Shown one piece after another: positions 15,800 through 24,144 of a DNA stretch of 26,830 nucleotides. Source of the DNA: Coprenecus sp964640305. GTDB lineage: Bacteria; Bacteroidota; Bacteroidia; Bacteroidales; UBA932. The position numbers and the translations under genes were made by a program. The notes beneath the pieces were generated by a model. The model did no database searches and had not been told where the DNA came from. It saw only the letters and a program-made list of their open reading frames with translations. The DNA lies in contig CAZXFF010000026.1 in NCBI GenBank assembly GCA_964640305.1, positions 1 to 26,830 of the forward strand, read 5' to 3'. Every line of letters begins with the position of its first letter. The stretch's first letter is position 1.

Positions 15800-16924
15800 T
15801 TATTTATTCAATTCCTTTTTTAGAAGATCTATCAGTTCATGGCTGGACTTATCAATGGACTGTAAATCGCTTCTTATTCCACTGTGAATGCGTACATCGA
15901 TAAATGAAGCAGAATTGCTTCTGAGACATTCCTTAATTGCCGCAGATAATTCTTCTGGATTTGTGACAGGATGCCCTACCGTATAGTATCCGCATCCTTT
16001 TGCAATAGTTGTAAAATCCACCTTGTGTCCAGCAGAGGGCTGTCCCCCAACCGATTCGTGTGCCCCGTTATTCAATACTATATGCATGAAATTGGGAAGC
16101 TTCATTTTACTTACCGCTGTCATCGCTCCCATGTGCATGATGGCTGCCGCATCCCCGTCCAAGCACACCACGTGCCGGTCAGGTTTGGACATCGCTATGC
16201 CCATCGCTACGGATGACGCATGCCCCATGGACCCTATGTTCAGGAAATCGCAGTCGTGGGATTCTCCCCGGATTACACGTTGGGCATAAAGTTCCCTGGT
16301 TGCACGCCCGGTCGTCGCTGAATAGACTGTCCCGACAGGCATATTGTCCATAATGACTGATATGGCCTCTTCCCTGCTCATAGGGTAACAATCATCCGGT
16401 TGATTTTTCTTTTTTTCTGTAAGAACTCCGTTCGGTACGAGGAATGCTACAGGAGCCGATGTATTCTCCGCTGTTGCAACCAACTCTGAGATGTCTTCCG
16501 AGATTGTAGCTTCTGACATGATCCTGTAGGGAATTTCCATCATGTCCAACAACCGGCCTGTTACTTTCCCTTGCATGATATGCTGCTCCCTCTCACCGTC
16601 TTTTGTTCCTGGTTCTCCTCTCCATCCTATTATAAGAATCATCGGTACTGAAAAAACATGTCTGTCCGCTAATGACAGCAAAGGATTCACACTGTTTCCG
16701 AGTCCTGAGTTCTGCATATAAACCACAGGTATATTCCCTGTAGCAAAGTAATATCCTGAAGCCAACGCGACTGCGTTACCTTCATTTGCCGTAATCACGT
16801 TACGCTCAGCAGGTATATGGGCTTTCAGATAATTATTGAAGCCGTTAAGGTAGGAATCGGGGACTCCGGTATAGAATGTCACGCCGTTCTTCTCCAGTTC
16901 TTGGATAAAGTGTTCGATATTCAT
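15800..16924 (-). CDS. Phosphonopyruvate decarboxylase-like thiamine diphosphate enzyme
   Basis: A 374-residue single-chain decarboxylase clearly of the phosphonopyruvate/sulfopyruvate decarboxylase family. TFYTGVPDSYLNGF lies at residues 16-29, the catalytic glutamate Glu48 in TANEGNAVALASGYY, YMQNSGLGNSVNPLLSLAD at 69-87, and the diphosphate/metal site at DGDAAAIMHMG (256-266) followed by LNNGAHESVGGQP (284-296). The metal-site GDG is GDA here. Family members turn a 2-oxo acid with a charged 3-substituent into the aldehyde plus CO2. No phosphoenolpyruvate mutase or aminoethylphosphonate transaminase is nearby, so phosphonoacetaldehyde is not assured and another 2-oxo acid is likely. The start overlaps the stop of the aldo/keto reductase gene by one base; that reductase could take the aldehyde. 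Confidence 0.86.
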   Translation of the reverse strand: MNIEHFIQELEKNGVTFYTGVPDSYLNGFNNYLKAHIPAERNVITANEGNAVALASGYYFATGNIPVVYMQNSGLGNSVNPLLSLADRHVFSVPMILIIGWRGEPGTKDGEREQHIMQGKVTGRLLDMMEIPYRIMSEATISEDISELVATAENTSAPVAFLVPNGVLTEKKKNQPDDCYPMSREEAISVIMDNMPVGTVYSATTGRATRELYAQRVIRGESHDCDFLNIGSMGHASSVAMGIAMSKPDRHVVCLDGDAAAIMHMGAMTAVSKMKLPNFMHIVLNNGAHESVGGQPSAGHKVDFTTIAKGCGYYTVGHPVTNPEELSAAIKECLRSNSASFIDVRIHSGIRSDLQSIDKSSHELIDLLKKELNK

Positions 16925-17886
16925 TATTTTCCTTTGTAGTAAGTGAAATATTCCGGGGCATCACTGCGGCAAGCTTCCCATGCTTCAGAGAATGCGTCTA
17001 CGATATTTTGAGGAAGCGGTCCCTGGTTTATTGCCTCTATGTTCTGCTGAAGCTGTGACAGTCTGGAAAAACCCATTATCAATCCGTCTCCCCTCGTTTC
17101 GCTTAGCATGGAATGGAACGCCAGCCACCTGTATGTTGCCGCTACGATATTGACATTCTCCTTTTCGCAAACCTGTTTTACCTTGTCGATCCCGTCAAAG
17201 TAAGATTTCTTCCAATAGCGGCCTTGGTAATTTGGACGGTTAGTGAAACGCCCGTACACGGGGGCATCTTCAAAATTCGTGTATTTGTTTGTCAAAAGAC
17301 CTCCGGCAAGGGGATTATAGGCATTGAACCTGATATTGTAGGCATCCAGACATTCGTTAAGTTCCCTTTCCGCATTCCTGCTCAGCGGATTGTAAAGTCC
17401 CTCGTAGACCGTTGGAAGAACCCATCCACGTTCATTACATATGTGGTAAACGTACGAAACCAGCCATGCCGGGAAGTTACTGAGCCCAAGTTCTTTGAAC
17501 TTACCCTCTTTGTAGAAATCATTACATGCCTCCAATGCTGACTCTACAGGGGTATTCCTGTCAGGGAAATGAAGATACAGGATATCGACTTTATCCACTC
17601 CCATACGTTTGAGTGACTCGGGGAACTGCATCCTGACAGCATCACCGTCAAGACGCCCTGTGATACGTGGATTTACTTTCGTGGCAATCCTGACATTTTC
17701 CGTACCCAACTTTCCGAAACAGATTCCCAACAATTCTTCACATTTACCATTATTATAAACATATGCTGTGTCTATCTCATTGTATCCTGACTGAAGATAA
17801 AATTTTACGATATCAACAACATCATTCTCAAAGAGCTGTTCCCCGAACGTCATTGTTCCGAGAATAAGATTTATTGTTTTGTTCAT
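16924..17886 (-). CDS. Aldo/keto reductase, AKR7 (aflatoxin/succinic semialdehyde reductase)-like
   Basis: A 320-residue NADPH-dependent reductase with the catalytic tetrad Asp39, Tyr44, Lys70 and His106 (in YLHFPDR). LGTMTFGEQ at the N terminus, the GKFKELGLSNFPAW segment and the FNAYNPLAGGLLTNKY region are strongly like AKR7 enzymes, which reduce aldehydes with a carboxylate such as succinic semialdehyde to the hydroxy acid. Its stop overlaps the decarboxylase start by one base, so decarboxylation followed by aldehyde reduction is a sensible two-step inference: 2-oxo acid to aldehyde to alcohol. It starts two bases after the MmgE/PrpD stop. It is cytoplasmic, with no signal peptide. Confidence 0.87.
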   Translation of the reverse strand: MNKTINLILGTMTFGEQLFENDVVDIVKFYLQSGYNEIDTAYVYNNGKCEELLGICFGKLGTENVRIATKVNPRITGRLDGDAVRMQFPESLKRMGVDKVDILYLHFPDRNTPVESALEACNDFYKEGKFKELGLSNFPAWLVSYVYHICNERGWVLPTVYEGLYNPLSRNAERELNECLDAYNIRFNAYNPLAGGLLTNKYTNFEDAPVYGRFTNRPNYQGRYWKKSYFDGIDKVKQVCEKENVNIVAATYRWLAFHSMLSETRGDGLIMGFSRLSQLQQNIEAINQGPLPQNIVDAFSEAWEACRSDAPEYFTYYKGK

Positions 17887-17888
17887 TA

Positions 17889-19256
17889 TTATAGTGTTCT
17901 TATTTCAATTGGTTTGTATTTGTTATTAGAATTTATGTTTCTGCATTGCTCAATAATGTCCGTGCATTCTTTTTTGGTGAGAATTCCTTGTGCACAAGAA
18001 ATCATTTTATCGTTCAAATCTTTCCAGGTCAAAAAGTCCTTGCCTTCACCTTTAGGAACTGGTATGGTTTTCTCAATCTGTTCACCGTTTTTTAAAGCCA
18101 CGATTATATGACACCCCCTGATTCCCGCATTACGATTTTCCATTGATTCATCGGGAATCAAACGGATTTTTTCTATGACTGAAGACACGGGAAAACCATA
18201 GTCTGGTGCCAAATCATTTAAAGAGAAAGTGCCGTTCAATAAAGTTTTCGCTATTGCATAATGAATGGAGAACTTGGCTTCACCTGAATTTTGAGGATAC
18301 ATTATTCTCCCAGCGGATTTAATTGCATTAGGATATATGAAGACATTTATTGATTCAATGTCCTGATATGTAAAACAGCGTTTTGTTAAAGATTCCTTTA
18401 TATCCTTGATTGCATCTATACAACAATGAGTGTGTCTGCATGAAGGATACTGTTTTATATAGCTCTCCTCAATGGTAAAATCAAGACCTAGATTATTCAA
18501 CAATATGTCTTTGTTTATTTCATCTGAATAAGCATGGAACCACCCCTTAGAACTTTCTAAAGGATTTATCGGGCCTTCTATACCTTTTTCAGCTATTAAG
18601 GCGGAGAGAATACCTATACGTGCCGCATTTGCTGCGTTGATTGGTTTACAATGCTGTGCGCTCTCGTCAATGATAATCAAACCGCTGGACTGCAATGCAG
18701 CGATACCGACACTATTATATATACCCTGAGAGTCCAGATTCAGTAGCTTTGCACAAGCTGCAGCACAAGCTATTGATCCGGCAACACCGGTTGAGTGAAA
18801 CCCTTTAGTGTATAAACTGGGTTGGGCGGCCCCTGCAATTCTATTAAAAAAATCATATCCTATTACAATTGAGACAATGACATCACCCCAACTGCAACCT
18901 CTATATTCCGCCAACGCAAATACAGATGGAATTACATGTGTGCCAATATGACCTGCGGATTTTTTGTTGCCATCATCCATATCGGCACCATGAGCGTAAA
19001 TGGCATTCATAAATGCAGCTTGTGCGACTGGATATTTTTTATTTGAAAACAAAACGGATGATTGTTCATTTCCGCCCTGCTCTATGAGTAGTTTCAACAA
19101 TACTGTATTGAAATCTGAATTGATTCTGTATCCAGCTATACTTGCGGCAAAGTAATCTGTTATGAATGCTTTGACACATTTGATTACTGAATCCGGTAAA
19201 GTATTGTATTTCGTCTGTTCTGCAAAATCACAAAGAATTTTGCAACAATCGTTCAT
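17889..19256 (-). CDS. MmgE/PrpD family protein
   Basis: A 455-residue protein of normal family length. Signature segments are YAHGADMDDGNKKSAGHIGTHVIPS (given here only as a region, about residues 88-112), a GYDFFNRIAG stretch, GFHSTGVAGSIACAAA, and KPINAANAARIG with the conserved lysine. Known members include 2-methylcitrate dehydratase (PrpD), cis-aconitate decarboxylase and iminodisuccinate epimerase, all acting on branched or substituted dicarboxylates or tricarboxylates. It heads a seven-gene run with hydratase, lyase, decarboxylase and reductase genes, so a role in making or reshaping an organic acid is likely. Composition is more AT-rich than the six following genes and closer to the wzx/wzy side. 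The specific reaction is unknown. Confidence 0.86.
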   Translation of the reverse strand: MNDCCKILCDFAEQTKYNTLPDSVIKCVKAFITDYFAASIAGYRINSDFNTVLLKLLIEQGGNEQSSVLFSNKKYPVAQAAFMNAIYAHGADMDDGNKKSAGHIGTHVIPSVFALAEYRGCSWGDVIVSIVIGYDFFNRIAGAAQPSLYTKGFHSTGVAGSIACAAACAKLLNLDSQGIYNSVGIAALQSSGLIIIDESAQHCKPINAANAARIGILSALIAEKGIEGPINPLESSKGWFHAYSDEINKDILLNNLGLDFTIEESYIKQYPSCRHTHCCIDAIKDIKESLTKRCFTYQDIESINVFIYPNAIKSAGRIMYPQNSGEAKFSIHYAIAKTLLNGTFSLNDLAPDYGFPVSSVIEKIRLIPDESMENRNAGIRGCHIIVALKNGEQIEKTIPVPKGEGKDFLTWKDLNDKMISCAQGILTKKECTDIIEQCRNINSNNKYKPIEIRTL

Positions 19257-19276
19257 ATGAATAATAATTTATAATT

Positions 19277-20347
19277 TTAATATTTCAACCGAAATATTAC
19301 ATAAAATGTTCTTATAGCTCCTATACTTAGCAATATTTTTTTTATCTTTCTTGCATTTGATAATTCGTCATATCTTACTTGTTTTATTACTGTCCTGAAA
19401 GGTTCACTCTGTATAAAACGTCTGGCTTTTCGAAATCGTTCATTTGTTTGGTCAGGATTGTCTGGATGGAAAAATTTCAGAAATAATATATCAGTTATTA
19501 TAAAGAACAAAAAGTTGATGCAATCATTGTAAATAACATTGTACTCTCCATTGGGATACTCCTTCAACTCTCCAATTTCTTTATCCATACAATGTGACAT
19601 GTCTATCAACAGTGATGCAAGTTTTGCTCTGTCGCTATCTGCATTATCTTTATACCTATAACACGCACCATCTGTATTAACCCGATAACAGTAAATTGTC
19701 TCGTTTACAAACATCAATCTATGAAGTTTTTCAAGACATCGGAGTATAAACACCTTGTCTTCGCTCTTGTGAATGGATATTGGAAATTCTATTGAGTTTT
19801 CCACAATAAATTTTCTCCGATATACTTTATCCCAGCAATATTGAAATCCATAAAATCCAACATCCTTGGGCCGCATTCCTAATCGATATAACTCTTCCTT
19901 TATTACAGGATCAGAAGTGTCATATACGATATTAGGTTTCAAATTGAATTTCAATGTACTCCTTTTGGAATTGCTTACTTTTTCATGTCGGAACATTAGA
20001 ATATCAATATCATTGTCCATGAGATATTCCGATAACTTTTCGTAGGAATTATCTTTGACCCAGTCATCTGGATCGACAAACATAATCCATTCTCCTATTG
20101 CCATCTCAATTCCTGCATTTCGAGCGGCAGATACACCTTGATTATCCTGGTGTAATACTTTTATTCTTTTATCCTTTTCTGCATAGTTATCACATATTAA
20201 ACCACAATTGTCAGGACTGCCATCGTCTATGATTATAATTTCGATATCATTAAATGACTGGTTAAGAATGCTCTTTAGACATGTATCGAGATAATCAGAC
20301 CTGACCTTATATACAGGAATGATGATACTAAAAAAAGGAGCTTGCAT
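19277..20347 (-). CDS. Family 2 glycosyltransferase
   Basis: A 356-residue GT-A protein beginning with FSIIIPVYKV (residues 6-15) and SILNQSFNDIEIIIIDDGSPD (in parts, 26-46). QGVSAARNAGI (70-80) and the metal-binding FVDPDDW (90-96) follow. The C-terminal third is helical with a hydrophobic patch (FLFFIITDILFLKFF), suggesting membrane contact. It adds one sugar of the repeat unit on the cytoplasmic face; the donor and linkage are not predictable. It is the only classical glycosyltransferase visible in the minus-strand arm, so others must lie beyond the right edge or the repeat must be short. It starts 17 bases after the ATP-grasp gene ends. Confidence 0.92.
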   Translation of the reverse strand: MQAPFFSIIIPVYKVRSDYLDTCLKSILNQSFNDIEIIIIDDGSPDNCGLICDNYAEKDKRIKVLHQDNQGVSAARNAGIEMAIGEWIMFVDPDDWVKDNSYEKLSEYLMDNDIDILMFRHEKVSNSKRSTLKFNLKPNIVYDTSDPVIKEELYRLGMRPKDVGFYGFQYCWDKVYRRKFIVENSIEFPISIHKSEDKVFILRCLEKLHRLMFVNETIYCYRVNTDGACYRYKDNADSDRAKLASLLIDMSHCMDKEIGELKEYPNGEYNVIYNDCINFLFFIITDILFLKFFHPDNPDQTNERFRKARRFIQSEPFRTVIKQVRYDELSNARKIKKILLSIGAIRTFYVIFRLKY

Positions 20348-20364
20348 TACAGTTGATTGTTGCT

Positions 20365-21651
20365 TTAATATAATCTTGCCGTATCAAATAACAATGTGTA
20401 CATATTGTTTCCATCAGTGTCAGTGATTCTTAGCAAGTCTTGTATCTGATTTACCAAGGCGACCATACTATCCTTATCTTCTGCACTTAATGTGAACCTA
20501 CCAAAATGTTGTGCCAATGTCCCTAAATGACATTTTTCAATAGTATCACCTACTCTATAATATTGCAGGAAATCATCTACTCCTTTTAGGTTTCTAATTT
20601 CTTCCAACCCGTCTATGGACTTTATCGTCCCGCAATTTAAGGGAATCATCAGTTGTGCAATTGGCTTATTTGAGGTCACCGTTTGTATTCGCTGAATCTC
20701 ATCACTGGAGATGATAGATTCTCCTAATGCAAACCGAATCATCATTTTCATATCATTAATTCGCATTAGTGATTCTGTTATTTTGTAAATCATCCCACCG
20801 CTTAATCGATATCCCATTTCATGACAATAAATTTTGTTGCGATATGGTATGGACTGTATAAAAGCTGTACCATTCTTTAGCCCCATATCTTTGAACATCC
20901 TGCGCACGTCTGCATCCAAGTTCTTTTTTAATATATCAATATGCTTGGAGGGAAAATAAGTAAATGCACTGATGAGGTATTTTCTTTCTACTGGATCAAC
21001 AATATAAGTGTCAAAAGCTAGATACGGATAGCAGTTACCATCATCTAGAATATATCTGAAACTGAAAATTGAACCTCCATTATCAATATATTGTTCTATT
21101 ATCGCATTTCCAGATGCAGATGAAGACAGTGCGAGTTCATAAGCTTTTAGGACCTCGGTCCTATTATTACAGATAGAAATACCCTTAGAACTGCACCCGT
21201 CAACAGGTTTCACAATAACAGGGTACTCTACATTATTGTCTCCATTTTCTGTAGTGAAAGAATCTATTCTATATTCCTCAGCCGTCGGGACATTATTCCT
21301 GACGCAATATTTTTTAAATGTTTTTTTATTCGAGCACATCTCCCATTGCTCAGGAGTACAATAGCAGGGGAGATCCGCTTCTTTACACAATTTCACCAAA
21401 TTTCGTATATTGAATTCACTTGGACCACAGAATGCTCCGTCAATACTCTTTTCCTTCACCAATCCAACCAGTCCTGGTATATCTGCAGTACTGATATTTG
21501 CCACTTCATCAGCAAGAAACTTAGCTGAAGTTATTTGAGAGGAATCATCTGTCACTATAACATATATCCCCATTGATTTGGCGATCTTTACCAAATCATA
21601 TGATGCCGATGTTCCCCCAAGAACCAGTAATCTTTTACCTTTCAATGTCAT
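20365..21651 (-). CDS. ATP-grasp carboxylate ligase (carbamoyl-phosphate-synthase-like), second of two
   Basis: A 428-residue ATP-grasp protein from ATG 21651; an in-frame TTG at 21660 would add three residues. A Rossmann-like N-terminal domain (LLVLGGTSASYDL) is followed by the ATP-binding core with YPVIVKPVDGCSSKGIS, IIEQYIDNGG and GTAFIQSIPYRNKIYCHEMGYRLSGG (in parts), where Gln, Glu and the YR segment take the place of the metal site of carbamoyl-phosphate synthase. The superfamily activates a carboxylate as acyl phosphate and couples it to an amine or thiol. In glycan loci such enzymes are candidates for attaching an amino acid or other acid to a sugar. It diverges from the other ATP-grasp gene, so the two probably have different substrates. 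Confidence 0.85.
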   Translation of the reverse strand: MTLKGKRLLVLGGTSASYDLVKIAKSMGIYVIVTDDSSQITSAKFLADEVANISTADIPGLVGLVKEKSIDGAFCGPSEFNIRNLVKLCKEADLPCYCTPEQWEMCSNKKTFKKYCVRNNVPTAEEYRIDSFTTENGDNNVEYPVIVKPVDGCSSKGISICNNRTEVLKAYELALSSSASGNAIIEQYIDNGGSIFSFRYILDDGNCYPYLAFDTYIVDPVERKYLISAFTYFPSKHIDILKKNLDADVRRMFKDMGLKNGTAFIQSIPYRNKIYCHEMGYRLSGGMIYKITESLMRINDMKMMIRFALGESIISSDEIQRIQTVTSNKPIAQLMIPLNCGTIKSIDGLEEIRNLKGVDDFLQYYRVGDTIEKCHLGTLAQHFGRFTLSAEDKDSMVALVNQIQDLLRITDTDGNNMYTLLFDTARLY

Positions 21652-21672
21652 AATCTCCAAATATATTTTAAT

Positions 21673-22284
21673 CTATTGTTTGCTTGCTGGAACATTATTG
21701 ATATTCTTGCGGCTTATTACAGTAGCGACAGTCTTGAATATAATCTTGACATCCATCCAAAAAGTCAAATTGTCTGCATAATATGCATCCCATTTGAACT
21801 TTTCTTCTTGTGTAATGCTGTTCCGGAAGTAAGCTTGAGCATAACCGGTGATTCCAGGCTTTACATAATAACTTTTACGACGGTCCTCAGAAAAACTTTC
21901 AAAGATATTATTAGGGTTATACAACTTTGGCCTTGGTCCTACAAAACTCATGTCTCCAAGAAAAATATTTAGAAACTGAGGAAATTCATCTAAACTTGTC
22001 TTTCTTAAGAAATGCCCTATCGGTGTAACACGAGGGTCATCATCACTGCTATATGTAGATCCATCCGGACTTTTTATATCAGGAGAATTGACATACATAG
22101 AGCGCAGTTTAAACATTTTAAAAGGCTTGTAGTCTTTACCAGCTCTTCTGGCAATATAAAAAACAGGCCCCCGATCTGTTAACCAAATAATAGGTGCCAA
22201 GAACAATATTACTAGGCCTACAAATGGAAGTACGATTATTGAGCCTACAATATCCAGGACTCTTTTAAAAAACTTGGAGTACAT
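21673..22284 (-). CDS. Monotopic phosphoglycosyl transferase, third in the window
   Basis: A 203-residue sugar transferase starting at ATG 22284, two bases from the ATP-grasp stop. The in-frame TTG at 22317 would overlap that gene by 32 bases and is disfavoured. A hydrophobic helix spans residues 12-35, then DRGPVFYIARRAGKD (37-51), FKLRSM (58-63), the catalytic Asp99-Glu100 in TSLDEFPQF, GPRPKLYNP and VKPGITGYAQA. It belongs to the class that transfers a sugar-1-phosphate to undecaprenyl phosphate. It contains the FVGPRP and ITGYAQ motifs common to the class but differs in sequence from the two other such proteins here. It lies between two ATP-grasp genes, away from the aminotransferases. 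Confidence 0.9.
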   Translation of the reverse strand: MYSKFFKRVLDIVGSIIVLPFVGLVILFLAPIIWLTDRGPVFYIARRAGKDYKPFKMFKLRSMYVNSPDIKSPDGSTYSSDDDPRVTPIGHFLRKTSLDEFPQFLNIFLGDMSFVGPRPKLYNPNNIFESFSEDRRKSYYVKPGITGYAQAYFRNSITQEEKFKWDAYYADNLTFWMDVKIIFKTVATVISRKNINNVPASKQ

Positions 22285-22285
22285 A

Positions 22286-23494
22286 TCATATTGTTTTATG
22301 ATTATCTTCACTTTCAATCTTTATGGTCATTTTAGATATCGCAGACATGCATGAATCAATTGCGTTGTTCATTGTATCTGATTGTGCGATAACATATGCT
22401 AATCTGTCATCACTGCTCTGAATCCCGGATACAAATTCCCCTCTATTAAGGATATAGTTTATTTCCTTAATTTCTGGAATGGACAAGGCCTGCTCTATTC
22501 CCTCTATACCTCTGAATATTCCCGTTTTTTCGGGCATTACAAAACGTATTGTTGCACATTTACTGTACTTAGGTGTCAAATCAGGCCTCTCCCCACAAAG
22601 GGTCTTGATTGTTTCTTGGAGCATGTCAATTCCCGTCGAAAGTCTAACAAGGTGTGAAGTTATACAGTCACCTCCGAGTCTGGCCCCCAATTCAATCAAT
22701 TTAGGACCATTTTCTGTAACCATAATCTCAACATGGGCTGGCCCAATCATTATCCCTAACGCATTTACAGCGCGGATAGCCAGATCTTTAACACTTACTA
22801 ATGTCTGTGGTGGAAGTAATGATGGCTGGTTGTGTCCGGTTTCAACAAAGTGTGGAGCTCCAGTGGTCGCTTTGTCAGTTACTTGAAGGACATATGTTTC
22901 ACCTTCATAAGTAAGCGTCTCGACACTCACTTCCACTCCTTTCATGTATTCTTCAACAATAAGGCTCTTTAATCTTGAATGCTCAATGCTATAATTATAT
23001 GCAGCATTCATTTCTTTTTCTGAATTGACGAATATTACCCCTCTACTAGCTGCATTGTCAATAGGTTTTATAATACATGGGTACGTGATGTCTTTATACA
23101 ACTTTTCTAATTCATTTCTGGAATGGATTATATAGTACCATGGAGACTCTATGTTGTGTGCTTTAAAAGTCTCTATCATTTTTCCTTTATCTGTCGCCTT
23201 TATTGCTGTTTCATAACTTATCCCTGGAAGACCTAACTTTTCACATGCTTTAGCAACTGCACGAATTGGCATATCTGTTGCAAGGGTAAGAAACCCGTCT
23301 GCTCCAAAGACTTTCCCTGCTTCACAAACACCGTCTTCATCAATTGTACTCACATTAAAGTACTCATCGGCAAAAGGAACGCCTATGGCATTTGGGTTAT
23401 AGTCAATAACACCGACATGATATCCCATCTCTTTAGCGGCAATAATGCCAGGAAGCTGTTCGATTGCAGCACCCATAACCATTATATTTTTCAT
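22286..23494 (-). CDS. ATP-grasp carboxylate ligase, first of two
   Basis: A 402-residue ATP-grasp enzyme. The N-terminal preATP-grasp domain (MVMGAAIEQLPGI, HVGVIDYNPNA) is followed by the ATP-binding lysine in YPCIIKPIDNAASRGV, the SLIVEEYMKGVEVSVE segment, and the metal-binding pair in AHVEIM and LIELGARLGGD. A C-terminal extension of about 90 residues follows. It looks like biotin-carboxylase/BacD-type ligases that join a carboxylate to an amine via acyl phosphate. The stop of the PIG-L gene overlaps its start by four bases (ATGA, 23491-23494), so ligation to an amine exposed by deacetylation is an attractive inference. The acid could be an amino acid or the product of the cassette at 12379-19256. 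Confidence 0.87.
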   Translation of the reverse strand: MKNIMVMGAAIEQLPGIIAAKEMGYHVGVIDYNPNAIGVPFADEYFNVSTIDEDGVCEAGKVFGADGFLTLATDMPIRAVAKACEKLGLPGISYETAIKATDKGKMIETFKAHNIESPWYYIIHSRNELEKLYKDITYPCIIKPIDNAASRGVIFVNSEKEMNAAYNYSIEHSRLKSLIVEEYMKGVEVSVETLTYEGETYVLQVTDKATTGAPHFVETGHNQPSLLPPQTLVSVKDLAIRAVNALGIMIGPAHVEIMVTENGPKLIELGARLGGDCITSHLVRLSTGIDMLQETIKTLCGERPDLTPKYSKCATIRFVMPEKTGIFRGIEGIEQALSIPEIKEINYILNRGEFVSGIQSSDDRLAYVIAQSDTMNNAIDSCMSAISKMTIKIESEDNHKTI

Positions 23495-24144
23495 CTCTTG
23501 ATTCTCCTGACTGTGATAAATGATTCAGCTGCATGCATACAACATTGATTGCCTGTGTATAATGCCAAATTAACCAGAGCTTTGGAAGAGCGAGGATGTG
23601 GGTATTCCCTTATTTCACTGATATAGCACTCAAACGCTTTTATCTTTCTCTGTAACTGGTTTGTAATATCAACCCAATATGTGGGTACAAATGGCAGCGA
23701 GAATCCAAGTTCCGTACTGCCGACAGTATAAAATGAATAAATTTCCTCAATGAATTCGGAATTAGGTCTTAATGCCACATTAGCTGATTCAAATACAATT
23801 CTATGATCCCTATTCAAATCTCCCCCGTTCTGTATGTATATTATTTGCGGACGATATTCGTTTATTATCTTCTCCAAAGCAATATTCAAATCCACTAATG
23901 AGATAGTGTCCAGACGTTGATCTGGGAACCCCAATCGATATATTCTGGATACTCCCATCATTCTAGCCGCCCGGTCAGTATAATCCTTTTGATTGTACTG
24001 ATCTTCTTTATAACGCAGTGATTCTCCTTCGCATACTATTATGCTTCTAACCTCATCACCCTTATCTGTATGCCGTATGACTGTTCCTCCGCATCCAAGC
24101 AATTCATCGTCCGGATGAGCTGCAATTACAAGAACCCTTTTCAT
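23491..24144 (-). CDS. PIG-L (LmbE-like) family N-deacetylase
   Basis: A 217-residue member of the PIG-L/LmbE family. The zinc site is visible: AAHPDDELLGCGGT (residues 8-21) with His10 and Asp13, and the third ligand His114 in NRDHRIVFESA. Family members remove the acetyl group from GlcNAc-type sugars (GlcNAc-PI, MshB and BshB substrates, and sugars of lipopolysaccharides and antibiotics). The gene overlaps by four bases both its upstream LpxD-like neighbour and its downstream ATP-grasp neighbour, so the three proteins are probably made together. The combination suggests removal of an N-acetyl group and replacement by another acyl group. There is no signal peptide, so it acts in the cytoplasm on a nucleotide or lipid-linked sugar. 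Confidence 0.9.
   Translation of the reverse strand: MKRVLVIAAHPDDELLGCGGTVIRHTDKGDEVRSIIVCEGESLRYKEDQYNQKDYTDRAARMMGVSRIYRLGFPDQRLDTISLVDLNIALEKIINEYRPQIIYIQNGGDLNRDHRIVFESANVALRPNSEFIEEIYSFYTVGSTELGFSLPFVPTYWVDITNQLQRKIKAFECYISEIREYPHPRSSKALVNLALYTGNQCCMHAAESFITVRRIKR

Noticed and set aside
22284..22317. TTG 22317 as the start of the third sugar transferase
   Set aside because: It would overlap the upstream ATP-grasp gene by 32 bases and add a non-conserved leader; ATG 22284 just after the stop gives the usual N terminus.
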